64,000 bases of DNA from Celeribacter neptunius (GCF_900113955.1 NZ_FORH01000004.1:330198-394197), one strand, 5' to 3'. Counted from the stretch's first letter, positions 43,511 to 54,801 are shown. Program-made: numbers and translations. Notes: generated by a model not told the origin, from the sequence alone.

Positions 43511-43537
43511 AAACGCGCCTTCGGGCGCGTTTTTTTA
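43511..43537 (+). terminator. Rho-independent terminator after rpsT
   Basis: Stem CGCGCC (43514-43519)/GGCGCG (43524-43529) with a TTCG tetraloop, A-rich upstream flank (AAA) pairing with the following run of seven T. Very typical. Confidence 0.92.
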
Positions 43538-44281
43538 TTGTCTGGATTTCGGGCGTTTCGGCGCAAATTTTCGCGGCTCTGCAGCGAATCTCACAGGGGG
43601 GCCGCGGCTAGCAAATCTCGCGCAGATCTGACAATTCCCGAGATCAAAAAAATCCCGGATGTCCTGTCGATTGAGACAAAATCGCCACGTCTCATACAGA
43701 GTCATTGAGCTTTTCGGATTCGGTTTTGGGAAAGACAGAGTCAAGCGCGAAGATCGATTGCGACTCTGCTCTCAGGGTTGCTAGCTTACATGTGCGATTC
43801 ACGTCGTCTTGGGGGGACATTCAAGGAACGTGTCGCTTTCGACGGTAAAGGGTTTAACGGGAAAAGCATGCCACTTTTCCAAAGGGTTTCCTTTTGTCGA
43901 TTGCGTGCGTCTTTGAGGCTCATTGCTGGATAGGGGTATCCGGCAGAGAGCTGTCTGAACATCGAGCCTTGGCCTCTGGCTGAGACCGTGTTCGGTCTGT
44001 CCATCATACCCGTGCCGCAGGTTGCGGAGTCTTCATGTTCGAAAGGGGGAGGCCTTTTTGAGCGCGAAGAGTCTTTAGCCTGTGCACAAGATCGAATGGG
44101 GCTGGTGTAGGCCAAACTGCAACTTTGTGAGGGTGTTGCAGGGTCAGCACCTTTGTCTGTCCCATTCGTGACCCGAGACGGTTTGAGGCGCGAGAGCCGT
44201 GGTCTTTGCGGGCATCTGCCGAGACCCGATGTCGAGAAAAATCGGCATCGCATAACAACGATAATGGGTCGAAGAAACAAA
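43538..44281. other. Long gene-free region between rpsT and dnaA
   Basis: About 740 bases without a convincing gene; the longest reading (minus strand, 43786-44340) crosses the dnaA start and has no familiar composition. It contains two direct copies of ACAGAGTCA (43697-43705 and 43736-43744) plus an inverted GACTCTG (43762-43768), a TGAGAC-N11-GTCTCA inverted repeat (43672-43694), and one near-consensus DnaA box. It presumably carries the dnaA promoter and leader. I cannot show an origin here: only one DnaA box and no clear AT-rich unwinding element are visible. Confidence 0.5.
44081..44089 (-). promoter_or_regulatory. Near-consensus DnaA box upstream of dnaA
   Basis: TGTGCACAA, i.e. TTGTGCACA on the minus strand, one mismatch from TTATNCACA, 193 bases before the dnaA start. 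A single site would fit autoregulation of dnaA. Confidence 0.4.
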
Positions 44282-45679
44282 ATGAAAAACGATACGTGGG
44301 GACGTGTTAAGCAGCAACTTCTCGAAAGCGTGGGCCGCAATAACTACGCGAACTGGATCGAGCCGCTGGACTTGAAGAAAGTGGACAATGGCGTGGCGGT
44401 GTTCTCGGTGCCGACGAGCTTTATGGCGAATTGGGTGTCGCGCAATTTTTCCGAAACCATCCTGTCTCATCTGAAGGCGGCCAATGCATCGGCCTCGCGG
44501 GTTGAATTCACGGTCGAGCCGCATCAGAGCCGTGGCGCTGCGGCGCCGGCGTCCGTGCCGGTTCAGACCCAGAAGGCAAGCCCCGCTCCCAAGGTGAAAG
44601 AGGCGGCGCCCGAGATGCCCGATCTCCCTGCCGCCGATCTGCCCGGTGCGCCGCTCGACCCGCGGTTCACCTTTGACAATTTCGTTGTCGGCAAACCCAA
44701 CGAGCTGGCCCATGCTGCGGCGCGCCGTGTCGCCGAAGGCGGTCCGGTCACGTTCAATCCGCTGTTTCTCTATGGTGGCGTCGGCCTCGGGAAGACCCAT
44801 CTGATGCACGCCATCGCCCATGAAATCCGTCAGCGCGATCCCGAGCTGCGTGTGCTCTATCTGTCCGCCGAGCAATTCATGTATCGCTTCGTCCAGGCGC
44901 TGCGCGATCGCCAGATGATCGATTTCAAGCAGATCTTCCGCTCGGTCGATGTGCTGATGGTCGATGACGTGCAATTCATCGCCGGCAAGGACAGCACCCA
45001 GGAAGAGTTCTTCCACACGTTCAACGCGCTCGTGGATCAGAACAAACAGATCATCATCTCCGCCGACCGCGCCCCGGGCGAGATCGTCGGGCTCGAGGAC
45101 CGGATCAAATCGCGTCTGCAATGCGGTCTCGTGGTCGATCTGCACCCGACCGATTACGAGCTGCGGCTCGGCATTCTGCAGACCAAGGCGGACAGCTATC
45201 GCGGCCAATATCCGGATCTGAAATTCGCCGACGGGGTTCTCGAATTCCTCGCCCATCGCATTTCGACCAACGTGCGTGTGCTCGAAGGCGCGCTGATGCG
45301 GCTCTTTGCCTTTGCCTCGCTCGTCGGGCGCGAGATCGATCTCGACCTGACCCAGGAATGTCTCGCCGACATCCTGAAAGCCTCCGAGCGCAAGGTCACG
45401 GTGGAAGAGATCCAGCGCAAGGTGTCCGAACATTACGCCATTCGTCTGTCGGACATGATCGGGCCGAAACGGGTGCGCTCGATCGCCCGGCCGCGTCAGG
45501 TGGCGATGTATCTTGCCAAGCACATGACCACGCGTTCCTTGCCGGAAATCGGCCGTCGCTTCGGCGGGCGCGATCACACCACCGTCATGCACGGGGTCAA
45601 GCGGATCGAAGAGCTCAAAGGCACCGACAGCCAGATCGCCGACGATCTGGAGATGCTGCGCCGTCTGCTCGAGGCCTGA
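44282..45679 (+). CDS. dnaA: Chromosomal replication initiator DnaA
   Basis: Binds DnaA boxes at oriC and opens the origin. The 465-residue product has the N-terminal domain I (WGRVKQQLLESVGRNNYANW), a Pro/Ala linker (about 80-120), the AAA+ core with Walker A LFLYGGVGLGKTHLMHAIAH and Walker B VDVLMVDDVQFIAGK, the arginine/sensor region, and the C-terminal DNA-binding signature RSLPEIGRRFGGRDHTTVMH. I use the ATG at 44282; another in-frame ATG is 6 codons upstream (44264), and neither has a strong ribosome site. Confidence 0.96.
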   Translation: MKNDTWGRVKQQLLESVGRNNYANWIEPLDLKKVDNGVAVFSVPTSFMANWVSRNFSETILSHLKAANASASRVEFTVEPHQSRGAAAPASVPVQTQKASPAPKVKEAAPEMPDLPAADLPGAPLDPRFTFDNFVVGKPNELAHAAARRVAEGGPVTFNPLFLYGGVGLGKTHLMHAIAHEIRQRDPELRVLYLSAEQFMYRFVQALRDRQMIDFKQIFRSVDVLMVDDVQFIAGKDSTQEEFFHTFNALVDQNKQIIISADRAPGEIVGLEDRIKSRLQCGLVVDLHPTDYELRLGILQTKADSYRGQYPDLKFADGVLEFLAHRISTNVRVLEGALMRLFAFASLVGREIDLDLTQECLADILKASERKVTVEEIQRKVSEHYAIRLSDMIGPKRVRSIARPRQVAMYLAKHMTTRSLPEIGRRFGGRDHTTVMHGVKRIEELKGTDSQIADDLEMLRRLLEA

Positions 45680-45719
45680 AGCGAATTTCCCGAACCGGGT
45701 CAGATTGATTCAAAAGCGC

Positions 45720-45752
45720 CGCACCGCCGCGACAAATGTCGTTGGCGGTGCG
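45720..45752. terminator. Strong hairpin between dnaA and dnaN
   Basis: CGCACCGCC (45720-45728) pairs with GGCGGTGCG (45744-45752), and inside it CGAC/GTCG around an AAAT loop, a nearly continuous 13-base-pair stem. No T run follows on either strand, so it may be an attenuator or protein site instead of a simple terminator. Confidence 0.45.
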
Positions 45753-45867
45753 CGCGTCTCTTGACGATCTGGGCTGTAAACAACACAGTCAGACCAAACA
45801 AACTATTGCGCCCGGCGAAGGATCGTTTACCTTCTGCGTCCCGGCTCAAGAGACATACGAGGGTGGT

Positions 45868-46986
45868 ATGAAAATCAGCATCGAACGCGGCACGCTTTTG
45901 AAAGCCGTCGGTCAGGCGCAATCTGTCGTCGAGCGCCGGAACACCATTCCGATCCTGGCCAATGTGCTGATCGAGGCGGAGGGTGACACCGTGTCCTTCC
46001 GCGCCACCGATTTGGACATCGAAGTGGTCGACAAATGCGCCGCCATGGTCGAGCGCGCCGGGGCCACCACTGTCTCTGCCGTGACGCTCCATGAAATTGT
46101 CCGCAAACTGCCCGACGGCGCGATGGTTCAGCTCACCGACGATGGCGCCAACGGACGCCTGACGGTCGAGGCCGGGCGGTCGAATTTCTCGCTCGCCACC
46201 CTGCCGAAAGAAGATTTTCCGGTCATGGCCTCGGCCGAATATGACAGCAATTTCGCGGTGCCCGCACCGGTGCTGCGTCGGCTGTTCGACAAGTCGAAAT
46301 TCGCCATTTCGACCGAAGAGACCCGGTATTACCTGAACGGTGTCTACATGCATGTCGCCGACAGCGAGAATGGCAAGGCGCTGCGATGCGTTGCCACCGA
46401 TGGTCACCGTCTGGCACGGATCGATGCGGCGCTGCCGCCGGAGGCCGGCGATATGCCCGGCGTGATCGTGCCACGCAAGACCGTGGGCGAGCTGCGCAAG
46501 CTTCTCGATGACGACGAGATGCAGATCGCCGTGTCCGTCTCCGAGGCGAAAGTGCGTTTCGCCACGCCGGAGATCACGCTGACCTCGAAAGTCATCGACG
46601 GCACGTTCCCCGATTACACCCGGGTCATTCCGGTCGGCAACACCCGCCAGCTCGAAGTCGATGCCGCCGAATTCGCCAAGGCGGTCGACCGTGTGGCCAC
46701 CGTGTCCTCCGAACGGTCCCGCGCGGTGAAGCTGACGCTCGAGGAAGACAAGCTGACGCTTTCCGTCAACGCGCCCGATAGTGGCGCCGCCGAGGAAGAG
46801 CTCGCGGTCGCCTATAATGACGAGCGTCTCGAGATCGGCTTCAACGCCAAATACCTGTTGGAGATCGCCTCGCAGGTGGATCGCGAAAACGCCGTCTTCC
46901 TGTTCAACTCCTCGGGTGACCCGACGCTGATGCGCGAGGGCAATGACACCTCCGCCGTCTATGTCGTCATGCCGATGCGGGTGTGA
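45868..46986 (+). CDS. dnaN: DNA polymerase III beta sliding clamp
   Basis: Forms the ring that tethers polymerase III to DNA. The 372-residue protein has three clamp domains, opening MKISIERGTLLKAVGQAQSV and VERRNTIPILANVLIEAE, with the typical end FLFNSSGDPTLMREGNDTSA and VYVVMPMRV. Length is canonical. GAGGGTGGT precedes the ATG at 45868. It lies 188 bases after dnaA and 34 before recF. Confidence 0.97.
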   Translation: MKISIERGTLLKAVGQAQSVVERRNTIPILANVLIEAEGDTVSFRATDLDIEVVDKCAAMVERAGATTVSAVTLHEIVRKLPDGAMVQLTDDGANGRLTVEAGRSNFSLATLPKEDFPVMASAEYDSNFAVPAPVLRRLFDKSKFAISTEETRYYLNGVYMHVADSENGKALRCVATDGHRLARIDAALPPEAGDMPGVIVPRKTVGELRKLLDDDEMQIAVSVSEAKVRFATPEITLTSKVIDGTFPDYTRVIPVGNTRQLEVDAAEFAKAVDRVATVSSERSRAVKLTLEEDKLTLSVNAPDSGAAEEELAVAYNDERLEIGFNAKYLLEIASQVDRENAVFLFNSSGDPTLMREGNDTSAVYVVMPMRV

Positions 46987-47020
46987 GCCTGTCCCTGCAA
47001 TATTTTGCGAGTGAGGCGCG

Positions 47021-48130
47021 ATGGGTGGCCTGTTCATAGAAGAGCTGAGCCTGTCGCATTTCCGCTCCCACAGGGCCGCACGTCTCGAACTGGACGGGCG
47101 GCCTGTCGCCATTTGGGGGCCGAATGGCGCGGGCAAGACCAATATTCTCGAAGCCGTGTCGATGCTGTCGCCGGGGCGGGGTCTCAGACGCGCCAGCCCC
47201 GATGAGATTGCCCGCAAGCCCGAGGCTCTGGGCTGGAAAATCCGCGCCGATCTGCAGTCGCTGCATCAGGTGCACGAGGTCGAAACCTGGGCCGAGCCCG
47301 GCACCTCACGCTCTGTCCGCATCGATGGCAAACCGGCCGCGCAGGTGGCGCTCGGCCGCATTGCCCGGGTGGTCTGGCTCATTCCGGCGATGGACCGGCT
47401 CTGGATCGAGGCGCCGGAGGGGCGGCGGCGGTTTCTCGACCGTATGGTGATGTCATTCGAGCCACGCCACGCCGAGGCGGTTCTGGCCTATGAAAAGGCG
47501 ATGCGGGAGCGCAACCGGTTGTTGAAGGACATGGTGCGCGATGCCCATTGGTATGCCGCGCTCGAGACGCAGATGGCCGAACATGGCGCCCTGATCATGG
47601 CCAACCGCCTTTCGGCCCTGCATCGTCTCGCCGAGGCGCAGGACGGGGCGGAGACCGCCTTTCCTTCCGCCGAGCTGACGCTCCGGGCCTCCGACGATGC
47701 GGAGCTGCCGATTGCCGAGGGCGATCTGCTGGCCGCGTTCCGGGATGGGCGTCCGCGCGATCTGGCAGCGGGCCGGACGTTGATTGGCCCGCACCGTGCC
47801 GATCTGGCGGCGATCTACACGAAAAAGGGCGTGCCCGCGGATCAGTGTTCGACCGGTGAGCAAAAGGCGCTGCTGATTTCGCTCATTCTCGCCAATGGCC
47901 GGGCATTGGCCGAGGATTTCGGCGCCGCGCCGATCTTGCTTCTCGATGAGGTCGCCGCACATCTCGATGCCACCCGCCGCGCCGCGCTCTATGACGAAAT
48001 CTGTGCACTTGGGGCGCAGGCCTTCATGACCGGCACCGGGCCGGAGCTCTTTGCCGAGCTGGGTCCGCGCGCCGCGGCTTTCGAAGTCTCCGACGCGGAT
48101 GGCGCTTCGCGGGTAAAGGAACACCTATGA
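47021..48130 (+). CDS. recF: DNA replication/repair protein RecF
   Basis: SMC-like ATPase that loads RecA at gaps with RecO/RecR. The 369-residue protein shows Walker A (AIWGPNGAGKTNILEAVSML, about 30-49), the FDRM-type segment RRRFLDRMVMSFEPRHAEAV, the signature QCSTGEQKALLISLILANGR and Walker B LLLDEVAAHLDATRRAALYD. Placed between dnaN and gyrB as in most bacteria, but its last 4 bases overlap an exporter gene instead of leading straight into gyrB. Confidence 0.95.
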   Translation: MGGLFIEELSLSHFRSHRAARLELDGRPVAIWGPNGAGKTNILEAVSMLSPGRGLRRASPDEIARKPEALGWKIRADLQSLHQVHEVETWAEPGTSRSVRIDGKPAAQVALGRIARVVWLIPAMDRLWIEAPEGRRRFLDRMVMSFEPRHAEAVLAYEKAMRERNRLLKDMVRDAHWYAALETQMAEHGALIMANRLSALHRLAEAQDGAETAFPSAELTLRASDDAELPIAEGDLLAAFRDGRPRDLAAGRTLIGPHRADLAAIYTKKGVPADQCSTGEQKALLISLILANGRALAEDFGAAPILLLDEVAAHLDATRRAALYDEICALGAQAFMTGTGPELFAELGPRAAAFEVSDADGASRVKEHL

Positions 48131-48747
48131 GCATTTCCATCGGCGATCTCGGCCTCTATGCCTTTGCGCTTCTGATCCTGTTCCTGACCCCGGGTCCGGT
48201 GTGGCTTGCCATGCTGGCACGCGCGCTTTCGGGCGGGTTTCAGGCCGCCTGGCCTCTGGCCCTGGGCGTGGTGATCGGCGATGCGCTCTGGTCGCTGCTG
48301 GCCATTCTTGGCGTCTCCTGGATCCTCTCGGAATTCGCGGGGTTTCTGACCGTGATGCGCTGGATCGCGGTGGTGATGTTCATCGCCATGGGGGCGCTGC
48401 TCATTCGTCATGCCGACAAGACCATCGCCGCCGACAGCCGTCTCACCCGCCCCGGCATGTGGGCCGGGTTTGTCGCCGGGCTGATCTGTATCTTGGGCAA
48501 TCCGAAAGCGATCCTGTTCTACATGGGGTTCCTGCCGGGGTTCTTCGATCTGTCATCTCTGAGCGTGCCGGATATCGTCGCGATCTGTGCGATTTCCGCT
48601 GTGATCCCGCTCATCGGCAATCTGATCCTGGGCGCCTCCGTGGGGGCGGTGCGGGCGATCATGACCTCTCCCAAGGCGCTCAGACGAATGAATATCTCGG
48701 CCGGGAGCCTGCTCATTTTCGTGGGTCTGATCCTGCCGTTCGTGTGA
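48127..48747 (+). CDS. LysE/RhtB-family amino-acid exporter
   Basis: A 206-residue inner-membrane protein with about six hydrophobic segments and the LysE-type opening ALLILFLTPGPVWLAMLARA and the GNPKAILFYMGFLPGFFDLS motif (about 122-141). The substrate cannot be deduced. Its ATGA overlap with recF implies co-translation with that gene, an unusual passenger in the dnaN-recF-gyrB block. A 114-base gap with a promoter separates it from gyrB. Confidence 0.85.
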   Translation: MSISIGDLGLYAFALLILFLTPGPVWLAMLARALSGGFQAAWPLALGVVIGDALWSLLAILGVSWILSEFAGFLTVMRWIAVVMFIAMGALLIRHADKTIAADSRLTRPGMWAGFVAGLICILGNPKAILFYMGFLPGFFDLSSLSVPDIVAICAISAVIPLIGNLILGASVGAVRAIMTSPKALRRMNISAGSLLIFVGLILPFV

Positions 48748-51297
<2,550 letters not shown>

Positions 51298-51320
51298 AGG
51301 TGTCTCTCAGAGTAAAATCA

Positions 51321-51356
51321 AAGAATGCCGCGCCTTTGGGTGCGGCATTCTTTTGT
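51321..51356 (+). terminator. Rho-independent terminator after gyrB
   Basis: AAGAATGCCGC (51321-51331) pairs with GCGGCATTCTT (51342-51352), 10-base loop, followed by TTG; the AAGAA arm pairs with the T tract. It marks the end of the housekeeping block. Confidence 0.88.
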
Positions 51357-51440
51357 GTTCCGGAGTTTGGCACGCGGTGTGTACAACAGGCTGAATCATG
51401 ATCCACGCCGCATCTCTTGGACAGGATTTGGCATAATTAA

Positions 51441-51770
51441 AGCTGCTCGACGTACCTGCCGATCGGGCTGGTTGATATCCTTTTCTGCCAATGGGCCAGC
51501 GCCGGTGGCTTGCCGCCGAGGGCTGAGTGAGGGCGCTGATGGTTGTGGAAGGTCCTCCGGTTCCGAATGGCCGCCTTTGTCGAGGAACCGGCCTTTTCCA
51601 TTCCTCCATCGCCGAGAGGGAGATCCGCACGCCAGACCGGCGGAGCCGATCCGTCCAGGCGAAGGACGTGAACCGGGGTCCTCGGGCAATATTCATGATC
51701 TCGGGCGGTCTGAACTTGTGAATGGCCTCGTTCAGTGCGTCGACGTAGAAGTCTGCCTCCACTCGACCAT
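51441..51770 (-). pseudogene. Decayed IS3-family transposase (OrfB) remnant
   Basis: On the minus strand, pieces of an IS3-type integrase-core transposase occur in three frames: VEADFYVDALNEAIHKF through TSFAWTDRLRRSGVRIS (about 51762-51610), then GKGRFLD (about 51599-51579), then FHNHQRPHSALGGKPPALAH (about 51545-51485), then QPDRQVRRAA at the end (about 51470-51441). The parts normally joining GRFLD to the FHNHQRPHSALGG motif (some 40 residues) are missing, and the aspartate motif context TDQGSQFTS is changed to ARGPRFTS. So it is frameshifted, internally deleted and certainly inactive. No inverted repeats could be assigned. It lies exactly at the border between gyrB and the polysaccharide region. 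Confidence 0.8.
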
Positions 51771-51982
51771 CGTCCTCGGACCGATGGCGGACAAGGTCCC
51801 AGTCTCCTTCTCGTCGAAGATCAGCAGACTTCAAATCGTAGCATATATGAGGGTCCGAAATTCGGGGAGCGAGCTCACCCCACCAAAACCCGTTGGGTAT
51901 GAACAGTAGGATAGTGTCCGCCCGTATAAAAGGAACATTTATGCAAGTGCCGATGTTGTGTAGTCACTGAAGCCAAGCTGTG
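51771..51982. other. Spacer between IS remnant and capsule export permease
   Basis: No gene visible. Composition becomes more AT-rich than in the gyrB region. Possible leftover of the insertion element, but nothing identifiable. Confidence 0.4.
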
Positions 51983-52765
51983 TCAATTCGCGCTGTAGAC
52001 TGCCCTAAGCAGGATAAGCCCCAGCGCGGCAAGGGCGAGCGGCGGGCCAAAAATGTAAGTGAGAGAGATAAAATTTGCATCATAGCTGGGATAGAGGCCG
52101 CGTCTCATCAAGCCGATAATATGTACGAGCGGGTTGAACCAAAGCAGTTTTTGGAAAGCAGCAGGTGTGCTTTCAAATAGGAAAAAGACAGATGAAATCA
52201 GAAACATCGGCCTATTCAGGATGCCCCAGATTTGATCCCAAACTGGAAATTTCTCAAACAAAAATGCGTTGAAGGTTCCCACCCCGAAGGAAAATACAAA
52301 AACCCCACTCAACGAGAGAGCCATGATCCCAGGGTCAAGTTGGCGCAAGGGGATCTTTCCGAAAATCAAAATTGCGCCGAGCAGAATGACAAAGATTACC
52401 ATTTGTGTGAAGGCGTTGAGGAAAAGGCGTGCGAGGATCGCATCCGCATGGGTTACCATCGGGTAGGTGAGCAACTTTTCACTGAACGACACAGAGCGAC
52501 CGATCTTTGCAGACAGATCCTTGTACATTGTGAATGGCAGGATGCCTGAGGCATAGAACAGAGGGAAATTGTCCCCGATCGGGGGTTGTCTGAGGACAAA
52601 GGAAAACAACAGCGTGATCAAAGCGATGCCGGCGATCGGCTCGAGAATGGCCCAGATGTATCCGCCTGGAGCACGACCATAATTTGTCGACATTTCACGA
52701 AGCATCAGAGCCGAAATTGTCCGGCCTGCATAGACGAGAGTCGCCTGTCTCTCAATGCGCTTCAT
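51983..52765 (-). CDS. kpsM: Capsule/polysaccharide ABC-2 export permease (KpsM/Wzm-like)
   Basis: Inner-membrane channel half of an ABC exporter for a finished polysaccharide. The 260-residue protein has six hydrophobic segments and the ABC-2 family features of KpsM/BexB: LREMSTNYGRAPGGYIWAIL (about 21-40), the segment LFYASGILPFTMYKDLSAKI and late WFNPLVHIIGLMRRGLYPSY. GAAGG lies 5 bases before the ATG. It is divergent from the kpsE-kpsT genes, which together give a complete group-2-type exporter core. Confidence 0.9.
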   Translation of the reverse strand: MKRIERQATLVYAGRTISALMLREMSTNYGRAPGGYIWAILEPIAGIALITLLFSFVLRQPPIGDNFPLFYASGILPFTMYKDLSAKIGRSVSFSEKLLTYPMVTHADAILARLFLNAFTQMVIFVILLGAILIFGKIPLRQLDPGIMALSLSGVFVFSFGVGTFNAFLFEKFPVWDQIWGILNRPMFLISSVFFLFESTPAAFQKLLWFNPLVHIIGLMRRGLYPSYDANFISLTYIFGPPLALAALGLILLRAVYSAN

Positions 52766-52873
52766 GTCAACCTTCGTTGTTTATGTTCGTTTGAGTTGTA
52801 TCACAGAACCAGATGTGGTGGATATAGTTTTGCAGCAGAATGGCCGCATCGAAAACCACCTGGAGCAGAAAAA

Positions 52874-54073
52874 TTGAGCGGGAAGCTAGCAATTCGGCCT
52901 GATCGGTCCAGTACTCCGTCGGACGGCCGGACGCCAACTGTGATCCGGCCTGCAGCGAAACCTGCAAAACGGAAAAAACGACATAACCTGCTTCTCGTCT
53001 CTTTTGTGATATGTACTATTTTCCCAGTTATGCTGTCACTGATCTACCTGTCATTTTTTGCTCGGGATCAATATGCATCAAGGGTGAGCTTTTCTGTTCG
53101 TAGCGCTGAAACGACTCCCGCGCTGGAATTTCTGGGAGGCGTCAGCCAGCTGGGTGGGGCGGATAGCCTTGATTCCGAAATTTTGGCTGATTTCGTTCAC
53201 AGTCAGACACTTGTCGAAGAGCTAGATCGTCAGCTTAATTTGAGTGTGCTTTACGGCTGCCCAAGCGGGATTTTCGATTTTCTTTATTGCCTGAAACGCG
53301 ATGCGACCATCGAGGAGCTGGTATCCTATTGGAACCGCATTGTCTCGGTGACCTATGATGGCGGCGCAGGCATTCTCGAGATTGAAGTGCGCGCTTTTGA
53401 TCCGAAGACAGCGCGGCTTATTGCAACTGAATTGTTCGATCTGAGTAGCAAGATGATTAATGAGTTGACATCGAGCGCACGCGATGACGCGACGCGATAC
53501 GCACGCGTCGAGCTCGCACAGGCGGTCGACCGGTTGAAAGAGGCGCGCAGTAATCTTGCTAAGTTTCGAAGTACGACACAAATAATTGATCCGGAAGCCG
53601 ATCTGAGCGGGCAAATGGGCGTGATCTCAAACCTGCAGGAACAGTTGACGCAGGCGTTGATCGATCGTGGGATGATCGAGATGACGACGGCTCGTCCAGA
53701 TCCTCGTATCGATCAATTGGACAGAAAAATTGAAGTGATTGAGAGGCAAATCTTGCTTCAAAGGCAAAAATTCGGCAATTCTGCTGAGAATGGTGGAAAC
53801 AACTATGCCAAGTTGATTGGCCAATTTGAAGAACTGAGTGTCGAGGTCGAATTTGCAGAGAAGAGCTATCTCCAAGCACTGTCTGGACTGGATGCAGCAA
53901 TTGCAGAAGCCGCGCATCGCAGCCGCTATTTGACTGCGCATGTGAAGCCTACCCTCGCGGAAGGCCCAGAATATCCCCGCAAAATTCGTGATATTGGTCT
54001 TGTGCTGTTCTTTTCGCTATTTATCTGGCTAATAGGCGTTTTGATCTACTATTCGCTCCGGGATAGACGATAA
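52874..54073 (+). CDS. kpsE: Polysaccharide export inner-membrane protein (KpsE/CtrB-like)
   Basis: Membrane-fusion-type polysaccharide co-polymerase that spans the periplasm and links the ABC exporter to the outer membrane. I place the start at TTG 52874, with GGAG 8 bases upstream, giving 399 residues: a basic cytoplasmic tail, a membrane helix (about 39-61), a long periplasmic coiled-coil part (KDA-type segments such as VELAQAVDRLKEARSNLAKF) and a second helix close to the C-terminus (LVLFFSLFIWLIGVLIYYSL). The PCP signature with two helices at the ends fits KpsE/BexC. In-frame sequence upstream of 52874 overlaps the divergent kpsM and is not credible coding. Confidence 0.83.
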   Translation: MSGKLAIRPDRSSTPSDGRTPTVIRPAAKPAKRKKRHNLLLVSFVICTIFPVMLSLIYLSFFARDQYASRVSFSVRSAETTPALEFLGGVSQLGGADSLDSEILADFVHSQTLVEELDRQLNLSVLYGCPSGIFDFLYCLKRDATIEELVSYWNRIVSVTYDGGAGILEIEVRAFDPKTARLIATELFDLSSKMINELTSSARDDATRYARVELAQAVDRLKEARSNLAKFRSTTQIIDPEADLSGQMGVISNLQEQLTQALIDRGMIEMTTARPDPRIDQLDRKIEVIERQILLQRQKFGNSAENGGNNYAKLIGQFEELSVEVEFAEKSYLQALSGLDAAIAEAAHRSRYLTAHVKPTLAEGPEYPRKIRDIGLVLFFSLFIWLIGVLIYYSLRDRR

Positions 54074-54742
54074 ATGCTGCACCTTGAGAACCTTACTAAA
54101 GCCTACCGGACGGGGCGGTCGCTCAAATACATCGTCAAGGATGCGAATCTTGACATTCCCAACAGGCGTAGTGTTGCGCTTCTGGGCAGGAATGGTGCGG
54201 GAAAATCTACACTTTTGGGCATGATTGCAGGCAGTCTGAAGCCCGATATGGGCAGGATACGAATTCACGGGTCTATTTCTTGGCCGGTAGGATTTTCGGG
54301 CTCCTTTCACGGAGCCCTCACCGGTGCCCAAAACACTCGATTTGTGGCCCGCGTCTATGGTGTTGATACAGACGAGCTATATAAATTTACTGAGGACTTC
54401 TGTGAACTTGGCGAGCATTTCCATATGCCCGTGCGTACCTATTCATCGGGTATGAAAGCGCGATTGGCATTTGCTGTTTCAGTCGGGATAGATTTTGATA
54501 CGTATATCATCGACGAAGTCACGTCTGTCGGGGATGCTTCATTCCGACAGAAAAGTAGTGCGCTCATGCATGACCGACTTCGAGGTAGTGGTGCGATTGT
54601 CGTGTCACACAATATGCGAATGCTGACCGATCTGTGCGATTGCGGTGTTGTGCTGGAACACGGAACGTTGACGTTCTTTGAAGATGTGAAGGAAGCCGTT
54701 GAACGGCATGAATTCAACATGAAGGCGCGTGATTACAGGTAG
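54074..54742 (+). CDS. kpsT: Capsule export ABC transporter ATP-binding protein (KpsT-like)
   Basis: ATPase partner of the KpsM-like permease. The 222-residue protein shows Walker A (ALLGRNGAGKSTLLGMIAGS, about 35-54), the signature YSSGMKARLAFAVSV and Walker B TYIIDEVTSVGD, with KpsT-like VGFSGSFHGALTGAQNTRFV. It starts directly after the kpsE stop without a gap. The size is that of KpsT, without the C-terminal carbohydrate-binding domain of Wzt. Confidence 0.93.
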   Translation: MLHLENLTKAYRTGRSLKYIVKDANLDIPNRRSVALLGRNGAGKSTLLGMIAGSLKPDMGRIRIHGSISWPVGFSGSFHGALTGAQNTRFVARVYGVDTDELYKFTEDFCELGEHFHMPVRTYSSGMKARLAFAVSVGIDFDTYIIDEVTSVGDASFRQKSSALMHDRLRGSGAIVVSHNMRMLTDLCDCGVVLEHGTLTFFEDVKEAVERHEFNMKARDYR

Positions 54743-54801
54743 TAGGAAATCCACCGACGCTTGTATTTTTCGGTGACAAAGAAGAAAAAAGGACGACACG
54801 G

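Noticed and set aside
43538..44281. Chromosome origin (oriC)
   Set aside because: Only one near-consensus DnaA box and no clear AT-rich unwinding region; adjacency to dnaA alone is not sufficient in alphaproteobacteria.
43786..44340. 184-codon minus-strand reading before dnaA
   Set aside because: Overlaps the dnaA start, no ribosome site, no recognisable composition.
51307..51909. Readings after gyrB taken as intact small genes
   Set aside because: They are fragments or the antisense of a decayed IS3-type transposase.
52586..52873. N-terminal extension of the KpsE-like reading
   Set aside because: Antisense to the start of kpsM and Cys/His/Arg-rich; a ribosome site and helix position favour TTG 52874.
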